64,000 nt of DNA from Flavobacterium sp. MFBS3-15 (GCF_026107645.2 NZ_JAPCHV010000015.1:1-64000); one strand, 5' to 3'. Counted from the stretch's first letter, positions 17,161 through 25,849 are shown. The notes: a model not told the origin generated them from the letters alone. Made by a program: numbers and translations.

Positions 17161-18381
17161 TTAATTGTGGTTATATGTCCAGTGTGTCGATTCGCCACTG
17201 CTGAGTGAACCGGTTTTGGTCATCACCACATTATTGTTATTCATAACCCTTATGGTAAAGTTGGACGAGGTGCTGCCGCTGCCGCAATCGCCAAAATAAT
17301 CTACCCAGAAGGTATAGGTGCCTGATGGCCCGTTTTCCCAAAATACATTCTCCTGACTGCAGTTGTCGCCGCAGGCGCAGTCTACATCCAGGGTACCGCC
17401 CTGAACCGAAGTATTGTTATAACTTATTATCTGCCCATTTGGTGTCTGCACATAGAGGTCAAGGTCTACATTGCCGCTGTTGGTAAACTGCAGGTTGAAC
17501 CTTGGGTTGCCGTTTTCGCCTGAAAGCCCGCCGCCGCCTTCGCATGCCGGGCCATCTTTTTCAAGGCATACCGGGGTAACAAACCCTCCGTCAGGGGTAG
17601 TGACTGAGCCGGTCTCCGTCGTGCCGTCTTCCCAAACCACAGTGTAATCGTATTCCGTATTTTCTTCAAGTATGAACTGGATCACCGAACAGTCCGTAAA
17701 TGTTTCATATTGCCCGTTAAGCATGAGTAGCGTAATGTCATGGCAGAAAATCTGCGATACCTTATCATCCAGGTTAAAACGGATCTGGTGGTGTGCAAAA
17801 TAGTAGTCCGAGCAGCGACCCTCAGTTTGGTAGTACTTGTTCAGACCGCTGAAAGTAACGCCATTGATGGTAACCGAGGCAAGGCATGACTCATCATGCG
17901 TAAAGGTTACACCCGACTTAGTAAGGGCGTCCCAGCCGCCATCATACATGATGTTGGGATTTTGGGCTTCACCGCCAACAGTCATGGGAGAACCATCAGC
18001 ATTTGTGCCGCTCAGGTATATCGTACGCGTATTCACATCGATAGACCCTGTGATGTCTTCAACGCCCTGAAAAGCGCCCGAAGCTTCATCTACCGTAATA
18101 TTATAGCTGTCGCCTACCTTTACAGACGTACCGCTCATGCTGCCTGTCAACAGGTTCAGCTTTGTCTCACCATCATCTTCAATAGTAACGTACCCTTCCA
18201 GTTCGGATATCTGCCCGTTGTTGTTTAGCGTACCCGTAAAAATCCCTGCAAACTCATACTCGGTAAGCGGCTTACCTGATAATCCATCGCCGGATGAGTC
18301 ATCCTTGCTGCACGCTACGATCACCAGCAGGCATACAACAGAAAGTGCCAGTAGTTTTTTAAGTGTTTTTGTTGGTCTCAT
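17161..18381 (-). CDS. Lipoprotein with C-terminal DUF2135-like domain
   Basis: The 406-residue protein has a lipoprotein signal (lipobox LVIVAC, then SKDDSSGDG). Residues of about 285-406 show the features of a beta-sandwich DUF2135-like domain (NVDLDLYVQTPNG, ISYNN, FWENGPSGTYTFWVDYFG), known from YfaP-type secreted proteins. The middle region is acidic and beta-rich. Lipidation and a surface or periplasmic location are inferred; no partner gene is adjacent and the substrate is unknown. Confidence 0.75.
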   Translation of the reverse strand: MRPTKTLKKLLALSVVCLLVIVACSKDDSSGDGLSGKPLTEYEFAGIFTGTLNNNGQISELEGYVTIEDDGETKLNLLTGSMSGTSVKVGDSYNITVDEASGAFQGVEDITGSIDVNTRTIYLSGTNADGSPMTVGGEAQNPNIMYDGGWDALTKSGVTFTHDESCLASVTINGVTFSGLNKYYQTEGRCSDYYFAHHQIRFNLDDKVSQIFCHDITLLMLNGQYETFTDCSVIQFILEENTEYDYTVVWEDGTTETGSVTTPDGGFVTPVCLEKDGPACEGGGGLSGENGNPRFNLQFTNSGNVDLDLYVQTPNGQIISYNNTSVQGGTLDVDCACGDNCSQENVFWENGPSGTYTFWVDYFGDCGSGSTSSNFTIRVMNNNNVVMTKTGSLSSGESTHWTYNHN

Positions 18382-18507
18382 TTTGTGTTAGGTATTTAAT
18401 TATAATTGAGTTAGGGACAAAAATACCCTTTAACAAAACGCAAAAACATACCTATTAGGGGGTATTTTCTTACTTTGCCGGACGGAAAATGTTTTAAGAA
18501 TATTGAA

Positions 18508-18515
18508 TATCTTTG
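18508..18515 (+). promoter_or_regulatory. -7 box 4 nt before the start codon (likely leaderless)
   Basis: TATCTTTG matches TAnnTTTG and ends 4 nt before the ATG at 18520. The -33 region is not clear. The same 4-nt distance is seen upstream of 14892 and 19035. Confidence 0.5.
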
Positions 18516-18519
18516 GGCT

Positions 18520-18921
18520 ATGAGAAAAATAGAACACATCGGCATAGCGGTCAGGGACCTGCAGACATCCAACCTGCTTTTTGAAAAACTATTCGGCGCA
18601 CCGGCCTATAAAGAAGAAGAAGTGGCCAGCGAGGGCGTAAAAACTTCCTTTTTCATGAATGGGCCCAACAAGATCGAGCTGCTGGAAGCAACAAACCCCG
18701 ACAGCCCCATTGCCAAATTCCTTGAAAAGAAAGGCGAAGGCATACACCACATCGCTTTTGACGTGGAAGACATTGTTGCAGAAATAGAACGCCTCAAATC
18801 GGAAGGCTTTACCGTACTGAACGAAACACCCAAGCGTGGTGCCGACAACAAGCTGGTGGCCTTCCTGCACCCTAAAGGCACTAATGGGGTATTGGTAGAG
18901 CTGTGCCAGGAGATCGGTTAA
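18520..18921 (+). CDS. mce: Methylmalonyl-CoA epimerase
   Basis: The 133-residue protein is the usual length for the family and shows the vicinal-oxygen-chelate fold motifs: IEHIGIAVRDL at the start (metal-ligand His), IELLEA, GEGIHHIAFDVEDI (second His), and the C-terminal VLVELCQE (Glu ligand). It interconverts (R)- and (S)-methylmalonyl-CoA in propionyl-CoA metabolism. The mutase and carboxylase genes are not in this window. The frame is open upstream to 18475, but ATG 18520 matches the family start and lies directly behind a -7 box. Confidence 0.92.
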   Translation: MRKIEHIGIAVRDLQTSNLLFEKLFGAPAYKEEEVASEGVKTSFFMNGPNKIELLEATNPDSPIAKFLEKKGEGIHHIAFDVEDIVAEIERLKSEGFTVLNETPKRGADNKLVAFLHPKGTNGVLVELCQEIG

Positions 18922-18968
18922 TTATTCAATTCCACAATTTACTAATGTAACAATTACCTTATTAACCG

Positions 18969-19020
18969 CATTGGGAAAATTGGTACATTAAATAATTGGT
19001 ACATTGGCACATTAATAATT
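18969..19020 (+). repeat. Short direct repeats upstream of rbfA
   Basis: The 113-nt gap before rbfA contains repeated short units ATTGGTACATTA, ATTGGTACATTGGCACATTA and ATTGCTACATTTG. The last unit doubles as the -7 box of rbfA. It may be a slippage-prone spacer. Confidence 0.45.
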
Positions 19021-19022
19021 GC

Positions 19023-19030
19023 TACATTTG
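19023..19030 (+). promoter_or_regulatory. -7 box 4 nt before rbfA
   Basis: TACATTTG is a full match to TAnnTTTG and ends 4 nt before the ATG at 19035. A TTG lies 16 nt (19004-19006) or 24 nt (18996-18998) upstream of it, so the -33 element is ambiguous. A leaderless or nearly leaderless mRNA is likely. Confidence 0.5.
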
Positions 19031-19034
19031 CACT

Positions 19035-19427
19035 ATGGAAACAAACAGGCAAAAAAAGATAGGCGCACTCCTCCAGAACGATCTGGTGGACATATTACAG
19101 GGTGAGATAAGGAAAAACGGCATCTCCAACCTGGTTATTTCGGTATCCAAGGTTGTGGTAACTTCCGACCTGTCCATCGCAAAAGTGTACCTCAGCGTAT
19201 TCCCTTCGGAAAAAGGGGGCGAGATACTGAACGCCATCAAATCGAACGCCCCGCTTATCAAGCACGACCTTTCGCAACGCGTAAAGCTGCAGCTGCGCAA
19301 AGTGCCCAACCTGGTATTTTACATAGACGACACACTGGACCAGATCGAAAAGATAGACCGCGAGCTAAGCGGCGAAAACAACCCGATTAAAAATCCTGAA
19401 CTTTTAGAACGACGCAAGAGATCATAA
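19035..19427 (+). CDS. rbfA: Ribosome-binding factor A
   Basis: The 130-residue protein matches RbfA (METNRQKKIGALLQNDLVDI start, VTSDLSIAKVYLSVFP, KLQLRKVPNLVFYIDDTLD), a KH-like protein that binds the 30S subunit and helps 16S rRNA 5'-end maturation. It is followed by a LolC/E-type permease after a single base, so the two are co-transcribed. The frame extends upstream to 18996 but the ATG behind the promoter box matches the family. Confidence 0.93.
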   Translation: METNRQKKIGALLQNDLVDILQGEIRKNGISNLVISVSKVVVTSDLSIAKVYLSVFPSEKGGEILNAIKSNAPLIKHDLSQRVKLQLRKVPNLVFYIDDTLDQIEKIDRELSGENNPIKNPELLERRKRS

Positions 19428-19428
19428 T

Positions 19429-20634
19429 TTGGGCTTCCCTTTTTACATAGCAAGGCGCTACACCATAAGCCGAAGCAAAAGCACTGCCGTAAACATCATT
19501 ACCGCAATTGCCGCTTTGGGCATACTGGCCAGTACCGCTGCGCTGTTCATCATCATGTCGGCCTTTAGCGGGCTGCGCGATTTCAGCCTCTCGTTTACCG
19601 ATGCTACAGACCCCGACCTCAAGCTTTCGCCGGAGTCGGGAAAAACACTCCTTTTATCACCACAGCAGGAGCAGCAGCTAAAAAACCTGAAAGGCATTGC
19701 CGTATACAGCAAAGTGGCCGAGGAACGTGTGCTCTTCTATTTTGACGGCAAGGAGCAGGTGGCCATGCTTAAGGGTGTCGACAGCCTTTTTTCGCAGGTA
19801 AGCACAATGCCCGAAAAGCTGGCCGGCGGACAATGGCCCCTTACCGAAACCACACAGGCAGTGGCAGGCGCCGGAATTTTCAATAAATTATCGCTGGGAC
19901 TGTTCGACTACAACCGTGTGCTTGAGGTGTATGTGCCAACACCGGGCAAGGGCCCTATCGATAATCCCGAAGAAGCCTTCAATAAAGGCGGGTTATCTGT
20001 TGTAGGCGTATATAATATCAATGACGACATCGACAGCAAATACGTTTTCTGCAACCTCGACCTGGCACAGGACCTGCTTTCTTTTGAGCCCAACAGGGTT
20101 ACTTCGCTCGAGCTGAAGATGGCTGCCGGCGCCAATGAAGGCCAGGTGCGCCAACAGCTGGAAGGCATTTTCAACAACAAGGTTATCATCAAAAACAGGG
20201 CACAGCTGAACGACTCGCTCTACAAAATGCTTAACGCCGAAAACCTGGTAACCTACCTTTTCTGCTCTCTGGTAGTGGTGCTCACGCTTTTCTGTCTTGC
20301 CGGTGCGCTCATCATGCTCATACTCGACAAAAAAGAGAACATCCGGACACTGTACTGCCTGGGGACGGAAGTGAAGAGCCTGCGCAAAATATTCCTGTAC
20401 CAGGGCATTTTCATTACGGCTTTGGGTACGTTTTTTGGCATGGCCATAGCCTCCGCGCTCATACTAGTCCAGCAGCATTACCAACTGTTCATGATTACTG
20501 ACCAAATGGCCTACCCGGTTGCTTTCCGGTTAGAAAATGTAGCGATCGTACTCGCAACCATTTTCATTCTTGGCATTCTCGCCTCATTCATCGCCGCAGG
20601 CAGAGTGAATAAGAAACTGCTTGAAAATTCGTAA
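19429..20634 (+). CDS. LolC/E-type ABC transporter permease (FtsX family)
   Basis: The 401-residue protein has an N-terminal transmembrane helix (about residues 20-42), a large periplasmic domain and three C-terminal helices (about residues 275-395, FtsX domain). This is the layout of lipoprotein-releasing permeases (LolC/LolE). No ATP-binding subunit is adjacent. The start is a TTG at 19429, one base after the rbfA stop, giving GFPFYIARRYTISRSKST, the usual N-terminus of the flavobacterial family; no ATG is available nearby. Whether it moves lipoproteins or another substrate is not shown by the sequence. Confidence 0.85.
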   Translation: MGFPFYIARRYTISRSKSTAVNIITAIAALGILASTAALFIIMSAFSGLRDFSLSFTDATDPDLKLSPESGKTLLLSPQQEQQLKNLKGIAVYSKVAEERVLFYFDGKEQVAMLKGVDSLFSQVSTMPEKLAGGQWPLTETTQAVAGAGIFNKLSLGLFDYNRVLEVYVPTPGKGPIDNPEEAFNKGGLSVVGVYNINDDIDSKYVFCNLDLAQDLLSFEPNRVTSLELKMAAGANEGQVRQQLEGIFNNKVIIKNRAQLNDSLYKMLNAENLVTYLFCSLVVVLTLFCLAGALIMLILDKKENIRTLYCLGTEVKSLRKIFLYQGIFITALGTFFGMAIASALILVQQHYQLFMITDQMAYPVAFRLENVAIVLATIFILGILASFIAAGRVNKKLLENS

Positions 20635-20665
20635 AATTTTTAGCATTCCCATAAAAAATTACTTT

Positions 20666-20673
20666 TATATTTG
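20666..20673 (+). promoter_or_regulatory. -7 box of the MATE gene
   Basis: TATATTTG matches TAnnTTTG and lies 144 nt before the ATG at 20818, so the leader is unusually long for this window. Confidence 0.5.
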
Positions 20674-20691
20674 CGCTTTACTTCAAATCAT

Positions 20692-20730
20692 ATGATAGTA
20701 TTTGCATTTGTCCGCACACGCCAAGCGTAA
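20692..20730 (+). CDS. Possible 12-codon leader peptide
   Basis: ATG at 20692 opens a 12-codon ORF (MIVFAFVRTRQA) that ends at TAA 20730, inside the leader of the MATE gene and about 19 nt after the -7 box. Whether it is translated is unknown; with this length it may arise by chance. Confidence 0.2.
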   Translation: MIVFAFVRTRQA

Positions 20731-20761
20731 CGACATAACCACCTTATCGCAAATATTTTTT

Positions 20762-20783
20762 GGCATTCGCGCCTCGCAATGCC
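20762..20783 (+). promoter_or_regulatory. Hairpin in the MATE leader
   Basis: GGCATT pairs with AATGCC, with an inner GCG/CGC pairing and a single bulged C, directly upstream of the coding region. It could affect translation or transcription read-through of the exporter gene. There is no T-run. Confidence 0.35.
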
Positions 20784-20817
20784 GCTATCCTATTATCAAT
20801 CTTATTCATAAAATACC

Positions 20818-22242
20818 ATGACACAAAAAGGTAACTCCTCAAGTGCATTATCCCGCTTTTTTGCATTACTGAAGCAATCCCTAAAAGGCGAAAACCTTGA
20901 CTTTACACAAGGCAGCATTCGCCGCGCGGTGCTATTGCTTGCCATACCCATGATGCTGGAAATGGCCATGGAGTCGGTATTCGCGCTGGTCGACCTGTAT
21001 TTTGTAGGCCATCTTGAAAACAGCAGCTTTGCCGTACAAACGGTGGGCCTTACCGAATCGGTGCTCGCCGTGGTCTATTCCATAGCCATAGGTATGAGCA
21101 TGGCTGCCACTGCTGTCGTAGCCCGGCGCATTGGCGAAAAAGATCCCGTGGCTGCGGCCAAAGCAGGCATGCAGGCCATCATCATTGCCGTGGCCGTAAA
21201 TGTTGTTATTGCTGTATTTGGGTTCATTTATGCTACCGACATACTGGTTATCATGGGTTCGTCTCAGGAGTCGGCCGAGTTCGGCACCAACTTCGTGCGC
21301 ATCATGATGGGCGGCAGCTTTGTCATCATGCTGCTGTTCCTGTTCAACGGTATCTTCCGCGGGGCAGGCAATGCCGCAATAGCCATGAAAAGCCTTTGGA
21401 TAGCAAACATCTGCAATATCGTCCTCTGCCCCCTATTCATCAACGGGTGGGGGCCTGTACCTGCATTCGGGCTTACCGGCGCGGCCATTGCCACTACCAT
21501 AGGGCGTAGTGTGGGTGTACTGTACCAACTGTATAATCTGTTTAACGGAAAGGGAATGCTCAAGGTTGTGGTATCCTACTTCAAACCGAACTTTGACCAG
21601 ATAAAAGAACTGGTTAAGATTGCCGCTCCGGGTGTACTGCAGTTCATCATTGCATCGTGCAGCTGGATCTTCCTGGCACGTGTGGTGGCCCAGACAGGAG
21701 GCGACGAAGGTTCGGCAGGGTACCAGAGCGCACTGCGCATCATGATGTTCTTCATGTTGCCGGCATGGGGGCTTAGCGGCGCGGCGGCAACGCTCGTGGG
21801 CCAGAACCTGGGAGCTAAAGACGTGGGTCGAGCAGAATGCTCGGTATTTGTTACTGCTAAGTTCAATGCCATCTACATGGCCGCCATCATGGTCATAACG
21901 CTATTGGCGGCCGAGCCGATGATCACCTTTTTTACGGTTGATAAAGAAGTACATGATATTGGCGTGGAGGCCATCCGCATACTAAGTGCCGGATATGTAT
22001 TTTACGGCATCGGGATGGTGCTCATCAACGCCTTCAATGGTGCGGGTGATACCAAAACGCCTACGTGGGTCAACCTTTTTGGATTTTGGGTATTGCAAAT
22101 ACCTTTGGCCTACCTATTGGCAAAACATTTTAAAATGGGGCCAACAGGCGTGTTCCTTGCGATACCGATAGCAGAGACCGCGATGACCATAATCAGCGTG
22201 ATCCTTTTCAAAAAAGGGAGGTGGAAGCAGGTGCAAGTGTAA
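20818..22242 (+). CDS. MATE family multidrug efflux transporter
   Basis: The 474-residue protein has 12 predicted hydrophobic helices in two repeats and the MATE hallmarks: AIPMMLEMAMESVFALVDLYFVG, GIFRGAGNAAIAMKS in repeat 1 and INAFNGAGDTKTPT in repeat 2. It should export cationic compounds using a sodium or proton gradient across the inner membrane. It is monocistronic with a long leader. The 3' end is followed by a terminator hairpin at 22286. Confidence 0.93.
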   Translation: MTQKGNSSSALSRFFALLKQSLKGENLDFTQGSIRRAVLLLAIPMMLEMAMESVFALVDLYFVGHLENSSFAVQTVGLTESVLAVVYSIAIGMSMAATAVVARRIGEKDPVAAAKAGMQAIIIAVAVNVVIAVFGFIYATDILVIMGSSQESAEFGTNFVRIMMGGSFVIMLLFLFNGIFRGAGNAAIAMKSLWIANICNIVLCPLFINGWGPVPAFGLTGAAIATTIGRSVGVLYQLYNLFNGKGMLKVVVSYFKPNFDQIKELVKIAAPGVLQFIIASCSWIFLARVVAQTGGDEGSAGYQSALRIMMFFMLPAWGLSGAAATLVGQNLGAKDVGRAECSVFVTAKFNAIYMAAIMVITLLAAEPMITFFTVDKEVHDIGVEAIRILSAGYVFYGIGMVLINAFNGAGDTKTPTWVNLFGFWVLQIPLAYLLAKHFKMGPTGVFLAIPIAETAMTIISVILFKKGRWKQVQV

Positions 22243-22250
22243 AACAGTTT

Positions 22251-22352
22251 TCAGTCGCAGTTTTCAGTACTGCTGATACATACAAAAAATGCCCGGCAAT
22301 GTTGTCTGGCATTTTATATTTTAATGAAAACTAAACTGAAAACTGCGACTGA
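22251..22352. repeat. 18-bp perfect inverted repeat around a terminator
   Basis: TCAGTCGCAGTTTTCAGT at 22251-22268 is repeated as its exact complement at 22335-22352. The arms enclose the terminator stem at 22286-22315. The right arm lies inside the 3' end of dusB and encodes its last residues (PQSQFSV), which are not typical of DusB. Confidence 0.75.
22286..22315. terminator. Bidirectional intrinsic terminator
   Basis: AAAATGCC (22286-22293) pairs with GGCATTTT (22308-22315), flanked by A-rich and T-rich sequence, between the convergent MATE and dusB genes. Confidence 0.65.
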
Positions 22353-23329
22353 GGACTAAACTTCTCCCTTACCTCATCGAGCACCGCATATACGTCGGCA
22401 GCGGCATCGTGGGTTACCATGCGTTGGCGGTATTCCTTAAAGTTCGGAATGCCTTTAAAATAATTAGTATAGTGTCTTCTCGTTTCAAATACCCCTACCC
22501 TTTCGCCTTTCCAGTCGATGGCCCACTGCAGGTGGTTGCGGGCGGCCTCTACCCTGTCCTCGAGAGTTGGTGCGGCCAGGTGTTCGCCTGTAGCCAGGTA
22601 ATGCTTTATCTCGTTGAATATCCACGGATAGCCAATGGCGGCACGGCCTATCATGATACCGTCTATCCCATAGCGGTTCTTATATTCTAATGCTTTTTCG
22701 GGGCTGTCGATGTCTCCGTTGCCAAAGATGGGTATGTTGATGCGCGGGTTGTTCTTAACGCGGGCAATGTGGCTCCAGTCGGCTTCACCTTTATACATCT
22801 GTGCGCGGGTACGGCCATGGATGCTCAGCGCCTTAATGCCCACATCCTGCAAACGCTCGGCCACCTCATCGATGTTGATGGAATCTTCGTCCCATCCGAG
22901 GCGGGTTTTTACGGTAACAGGCAGGTGTGTGCTGTCTACCACGGCTTTGGTAAGGCGCACCATCAGGTCGATATCCTTAAGCACTGCGGCACCGGCACCT
23001 TTGCAAACCACCTTTTTTACGGGGCAGCCAAAGTTAATGTCAACGATATCCGGGTTCACGGTTTCGACAATCTTTGCCGAAAGCGCCATAGCCTCCTCAT
23101 CGCCGCCAAATATCTGTATTCCTACGGGACGCTCATAATCGAATATGTCGAGCTTTTGCCTGCTTTTCATCGCATCGCGAATGAGCCCTTCCGACGAGAT
23201 GAACTCACTGAACATAAGGTCGGCACCGTGCGTTTTGCACAGCCTGCGAAACGGCGGGTCGCTCACGTCCTCCATCGGCGCGAGCAAAAGTGGGAATTCC
23301 GGCAGCTCTATGTTTCCTATCTTAACCAT
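22331..23329 (-). CDS. dusB: tRNA-dihydrouridine synthase DusB
   Basis: The 332-residue FMN enzyme reduces a specific uridine in the D loop of tRNA. Motifs seen are LLLAPMEDVSDPPFRRLCK (N-terminal), DINFGCPVKKVV (catalytic Cys region), SIHGRTRAQMYKG and FGNGDIDSPEKA. The chosen start MVKIGNIELPEFP matches the family; an in-frame ATG at 23338 lies 6 nt after a -7 box TAATTTTG (minus strand, 23345-23352) and is the alternative. The last codons come from the inverted repeat noted separately, so the C-terminus has been altered relative to the family. Confidence 0.9.
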   Translation of the reverse strand: MVKIGNIELPEFPLLLAPMEDVSDPPFRRLCKTHGADLMFSEFISSEGLIRDAMKSRQKLDIFDYERPVGIQIFGGDEEAMALSAKIVETVNPDIVDINFGCPVKKVVCKGAGAAVLKDIDLMVRLTKAVVDSTHLPVTVKTRLGWDEDSINIDEVAERLQDVGIKALSIHGRTRAQMYKGEADWSHIARVKNNPRINIPIFGNGDIDSPEKALEYKNRYGIDGIMIGRAAIGYPWIFNEIKHYLATGEHLAAPTLEDRVEAARNHLQWAIDWKGERVGVFETRRHYTNYFKGIPNFKEYRQRMVTHDAAADVYAVLDEVREKFSPQSQFSV

Positions 23330-23596
23330 CGTTTTCATTTTGTGCAAAATTACGTTTTTTTCATGGAATGAGTACACTTGGATAGCTTCAGCGCTACCTT
23401 CATATTCTGTAGTAAATTCTTAGTTAAACCTGATTAACATAATTTTTTTCACATTAAACCCCTTCTTAAATAGCCCAATTATTACAAGATTAACAATGTT
23501 GGGTTCTTTATTAACAAAGGGTAAAGACATTTTGCCTGTTTAAATAGCTTCATTTGTAGTTAGAATTTAACTAATCAATTACTTTAATCTTATTAT

Positions 23597-25615
23597 ATGG
23601 CTAAAATTTTTACCCTTACAAAATTATGCGTGCTATTTATCCTTATCGTGGGCGGGTTTTCCTCGAATGCCCAAAGTATATGGACAGGTGCCGTAAATTC
23701 CAACTGGAATACATCAGGCAACTGGCTTCCTTCGGCAATACCTAACTCTGCAACGAATGTTATAATTCCGGGAAATGTTACCACTTATCCTATTATAACC
23801 GGCTCCGGCGGAATTGCTGATTGCGCTGATATAACTATAGATGCAGGAGCAACCTTGTTAGTGAATAGCGATGGCAATGGTAAGCTTCGCATTTACGGCA
23901 ATATAACAAACAATGGGATATTGGATATAACCGACGGCACGCTCATTATGGCCGGCACAATGCCGCAAACAATCCCCGGGGATGCTTTGATGGACAATAC
24001 GATACGCAATCTCACGATATATCACACAGGAACTTTAGGCAGCACTACACTGGGTGGGCCACTTAATATTACCGGAATACTTGACATCAATGGCGGCAGT
24101 TTAAATACAGGCGGTTTCCTGACACTGAAAAGCACCCCCGGAGCCACTGCAATGGTGGGCGAAGTAGACGGTATGCTTGCGGCAATCAATGGTGAAGTAA
24201 CCGTTGAGAGATACCTGCCCGGCAAAAGGGCCTTCCGCCTTATCAGCCCTTCTACAACAGGAGGTACTATAAACAGCAACTGGCAGGAAGGCGGGTCTGC
24301 CGATCCGGGTTTCGGGACACACATAACAGGAACGGGAGGCGCTGCCAATGGCTTTGATACTACCGCTACAAACAATGCTTCATTGTTTACCCACACTAAT
24401 GCCAATGCCACATGGCAAGCCGTTACAAACACTACCTCAGGAACCCTGACAGCAGGCACTCCCTACAGGCTGCTTGTGCGTGGTGACAGGACGGTAAATC
24501 TTGCCTCAAACACTTCTCCCGCTACGCCAACCATACTGCGCACCACCGGAACACTGGCAACAGGAGATGTTGTACTTACAGATTTTGGACCTGAAGGCGG
24601 TGATTTCAGCATGATTGGCAATCCGTACCAGGCCGTAGTGGATATGGGGGCCGTACTGGAAGATGCCAATAACCTGAACGCCGATTTTTATTATGTATGG
24701 GATCCAACCCTTAATACCCGGGGTGCCTATACAACAGTCACTATTGCACTGAATTCTAACACTACACCCGGTTCTGAAGCCAATCGCTACCTGCAGCCCA
24801 ACCAGGCTGTGTTTGTACAAACCGATATGTCCTTAATGCCAACGTCACTGACATTTACCGAAGCGCACAAATTCGTCTTTTCTAACGCATCCCCAAATCT
24901 GTACCGTGAAGCAACAGACACACCCGAACCGAAAATAAGGCTGGCAATGTATGCCGGCGGAGCTGCCGTAGAGGCTGCCCTGGACGGTTTGCTCATCCGG
25001 TTTGATGATGCCTACAGCAACCAGCCAGACAATAAGGATGCAGTAAAGCCAACCAATCAGGATGAGGGCGTGGGAATTATGAATTCGGGAAAAATCCTTA
25101 GTGTGGAAAGCAGGCAAATGCCAACACCTGAAGATGTATTGCCGCTTGTTAACACTGCGTACAGAGGAACGGCATATACCTATAAGGTTACCGTGAACGA
25201 CTTAGAGAACGTAACCGCCTACCTACAGGATAATTATATGGGTATTGCAACAGAGCTCCCCAACAATACTGAAACAGCGTATGATTTCGATGTCGATCCG
25301 GCAGTGGAAGCGAGCACGGCCCAAAACCGTTTCAGCATCATTTTCGCAGAAACCCTCGGTACAGGAAGCACTAACGGCACCGGGTTCAGCATGTATCCCA
25401 ATCCCGTTTCATCAGGGACATTTACCATACAGCTGGCAACTGCAGGAAGTCCTTCGGTGGAAATCTACAACCAGCTTGGGCAAAAGGTCGCCTGCAACGT
25501 AACAGCACAGGGAACTGTTATTAACGTTACAGTGCCGGAGGCGGCAACAGGAATCTATATGGTGCGGGTAACCAATAGCGGGAAAACTACTGTACAAAAA
25601 CTAATCGTAAAATAA
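23597..25615 (+). CDS. Secreted T9SS type A cargo protein
   Basis: The 672-residue protein has a signal peptide ending near FSSNAQ and a C-terminal sorting domain of about 75 residues (MYPNPVSSG, EIYNQLGQKV, GIYMVRVTNSGKTTVQKLIVK is the closing block) that is characteristic of type IX secretion substrates. The N-terminal half starts with a WTGAVNSNWNTSGNW motif common to flavobacterial surface proteins, followed by beta-rich repeats with many Thr, Asn and Gly. It should cross the outer membrane by T9SS and be anchored or released. No enzymatic motif is recognised. The 267-nt upstream gap holds only a weak -7-like box. Confidence 0.88.
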   Translation: MAKIFTLTKLCVLFILIVGGFSSNAQSIWTGAVNSNWNTSGNWLPSAIPNSATNVIIPGNVTTYPIITGSGGIADCADITIDAGATLLVNSDGNGKLRIYGNITNNGILDITDGTLIMAGTMPQTIPGDALMDNTIRNLTIYHTGTLGSTTLGGPLNITGILDINGGSLNTGGFLTLKSTPGATAMVGEVDGMLAAINGEVTVERYLPGKRAFRLISPSTTGGTINSNWQEGGSADPGFGTHITGTGGAANGFDTTATNNASLFTHTNANATWQAVTNTTSGTLTAGTPYRLLVRGDRTVNLASNTSPATPTILRTTGTLATGDVVLTDFGPEGGDFSMIGNPYQAVVDMGAVLEDANNLNADFYYVWDPTLNTRGAYTTVTIALNSNTTPGSEANRYLQPNQAVFVQTDMSLMPTSLTFTEAHKFVFSNASPNLYREATDTPEPKIRLAMYAGGAAVEAALDGLLIRFDDAYSNQPDNKDAVKPTNQDEGVGIMNSGKILSVESRQMPTPEDVLPLVNTAYRGTAYTYKVTVNDLENVTAYLQDNYMGIATELPNNTETAYDFDVDPAVEASTAQNRFSIIFAETLGTGSTNGTGFSMYPNPVSSGTFTIQLATAGSPSVEIYNQLGQKVACNVTAQGTVINVTVPEAATGIYMVRVTNSGKTTVQKLIVK

Positions 25616-25621
25616 ATTACT

Positions 25622-25849
25622 ATGAAATATACGCGTATTAAAGATCTGATGACAATAATCTTACTCAACTTTGTTTTTATATGCCCTGCTTTGGCACAAA
25701 CCGGATTCGATGAGGACGTGGAAGATGTGCCCGACGAAGTTGAAGAACCGGAGGCCCCGATAAACAGCTACACAGGCCTGCTCCTTGTTGCAGGATGCAC
25801 CATGGGCTATGTCCTGTTGAGGCGGGATGCAAAAAAAATAGAAGCATAG
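25622..25849 (+). CDS. Small acidic single-pass membrane protein linked to T9SS cargo
   Basis: The 75-residue protein begins 6 nt after the T9SS cargo gene. It has a signal peptide or N-terminal helix (about residues 9-25), a highly acidic stretch (EDVEDVPDEVEEPEAP), a PINSYTGLLLVAGCTMGYVLL transmembrane helix and a short basic tail. The layout resembles small proteins often found downstream of flavobacterial T9SS substrates, but I know of no assigned function. It shares a terminator with the preceding gene and so is probably co-transcribed. Confidence 0.7.
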   Translation: MKYTRIKDLMTIILLNFVFICPALAQTGFDEDVEDVPDEVEEPEAPINSYTGLLLVAGCTMGYVLLRRDAKKIEA

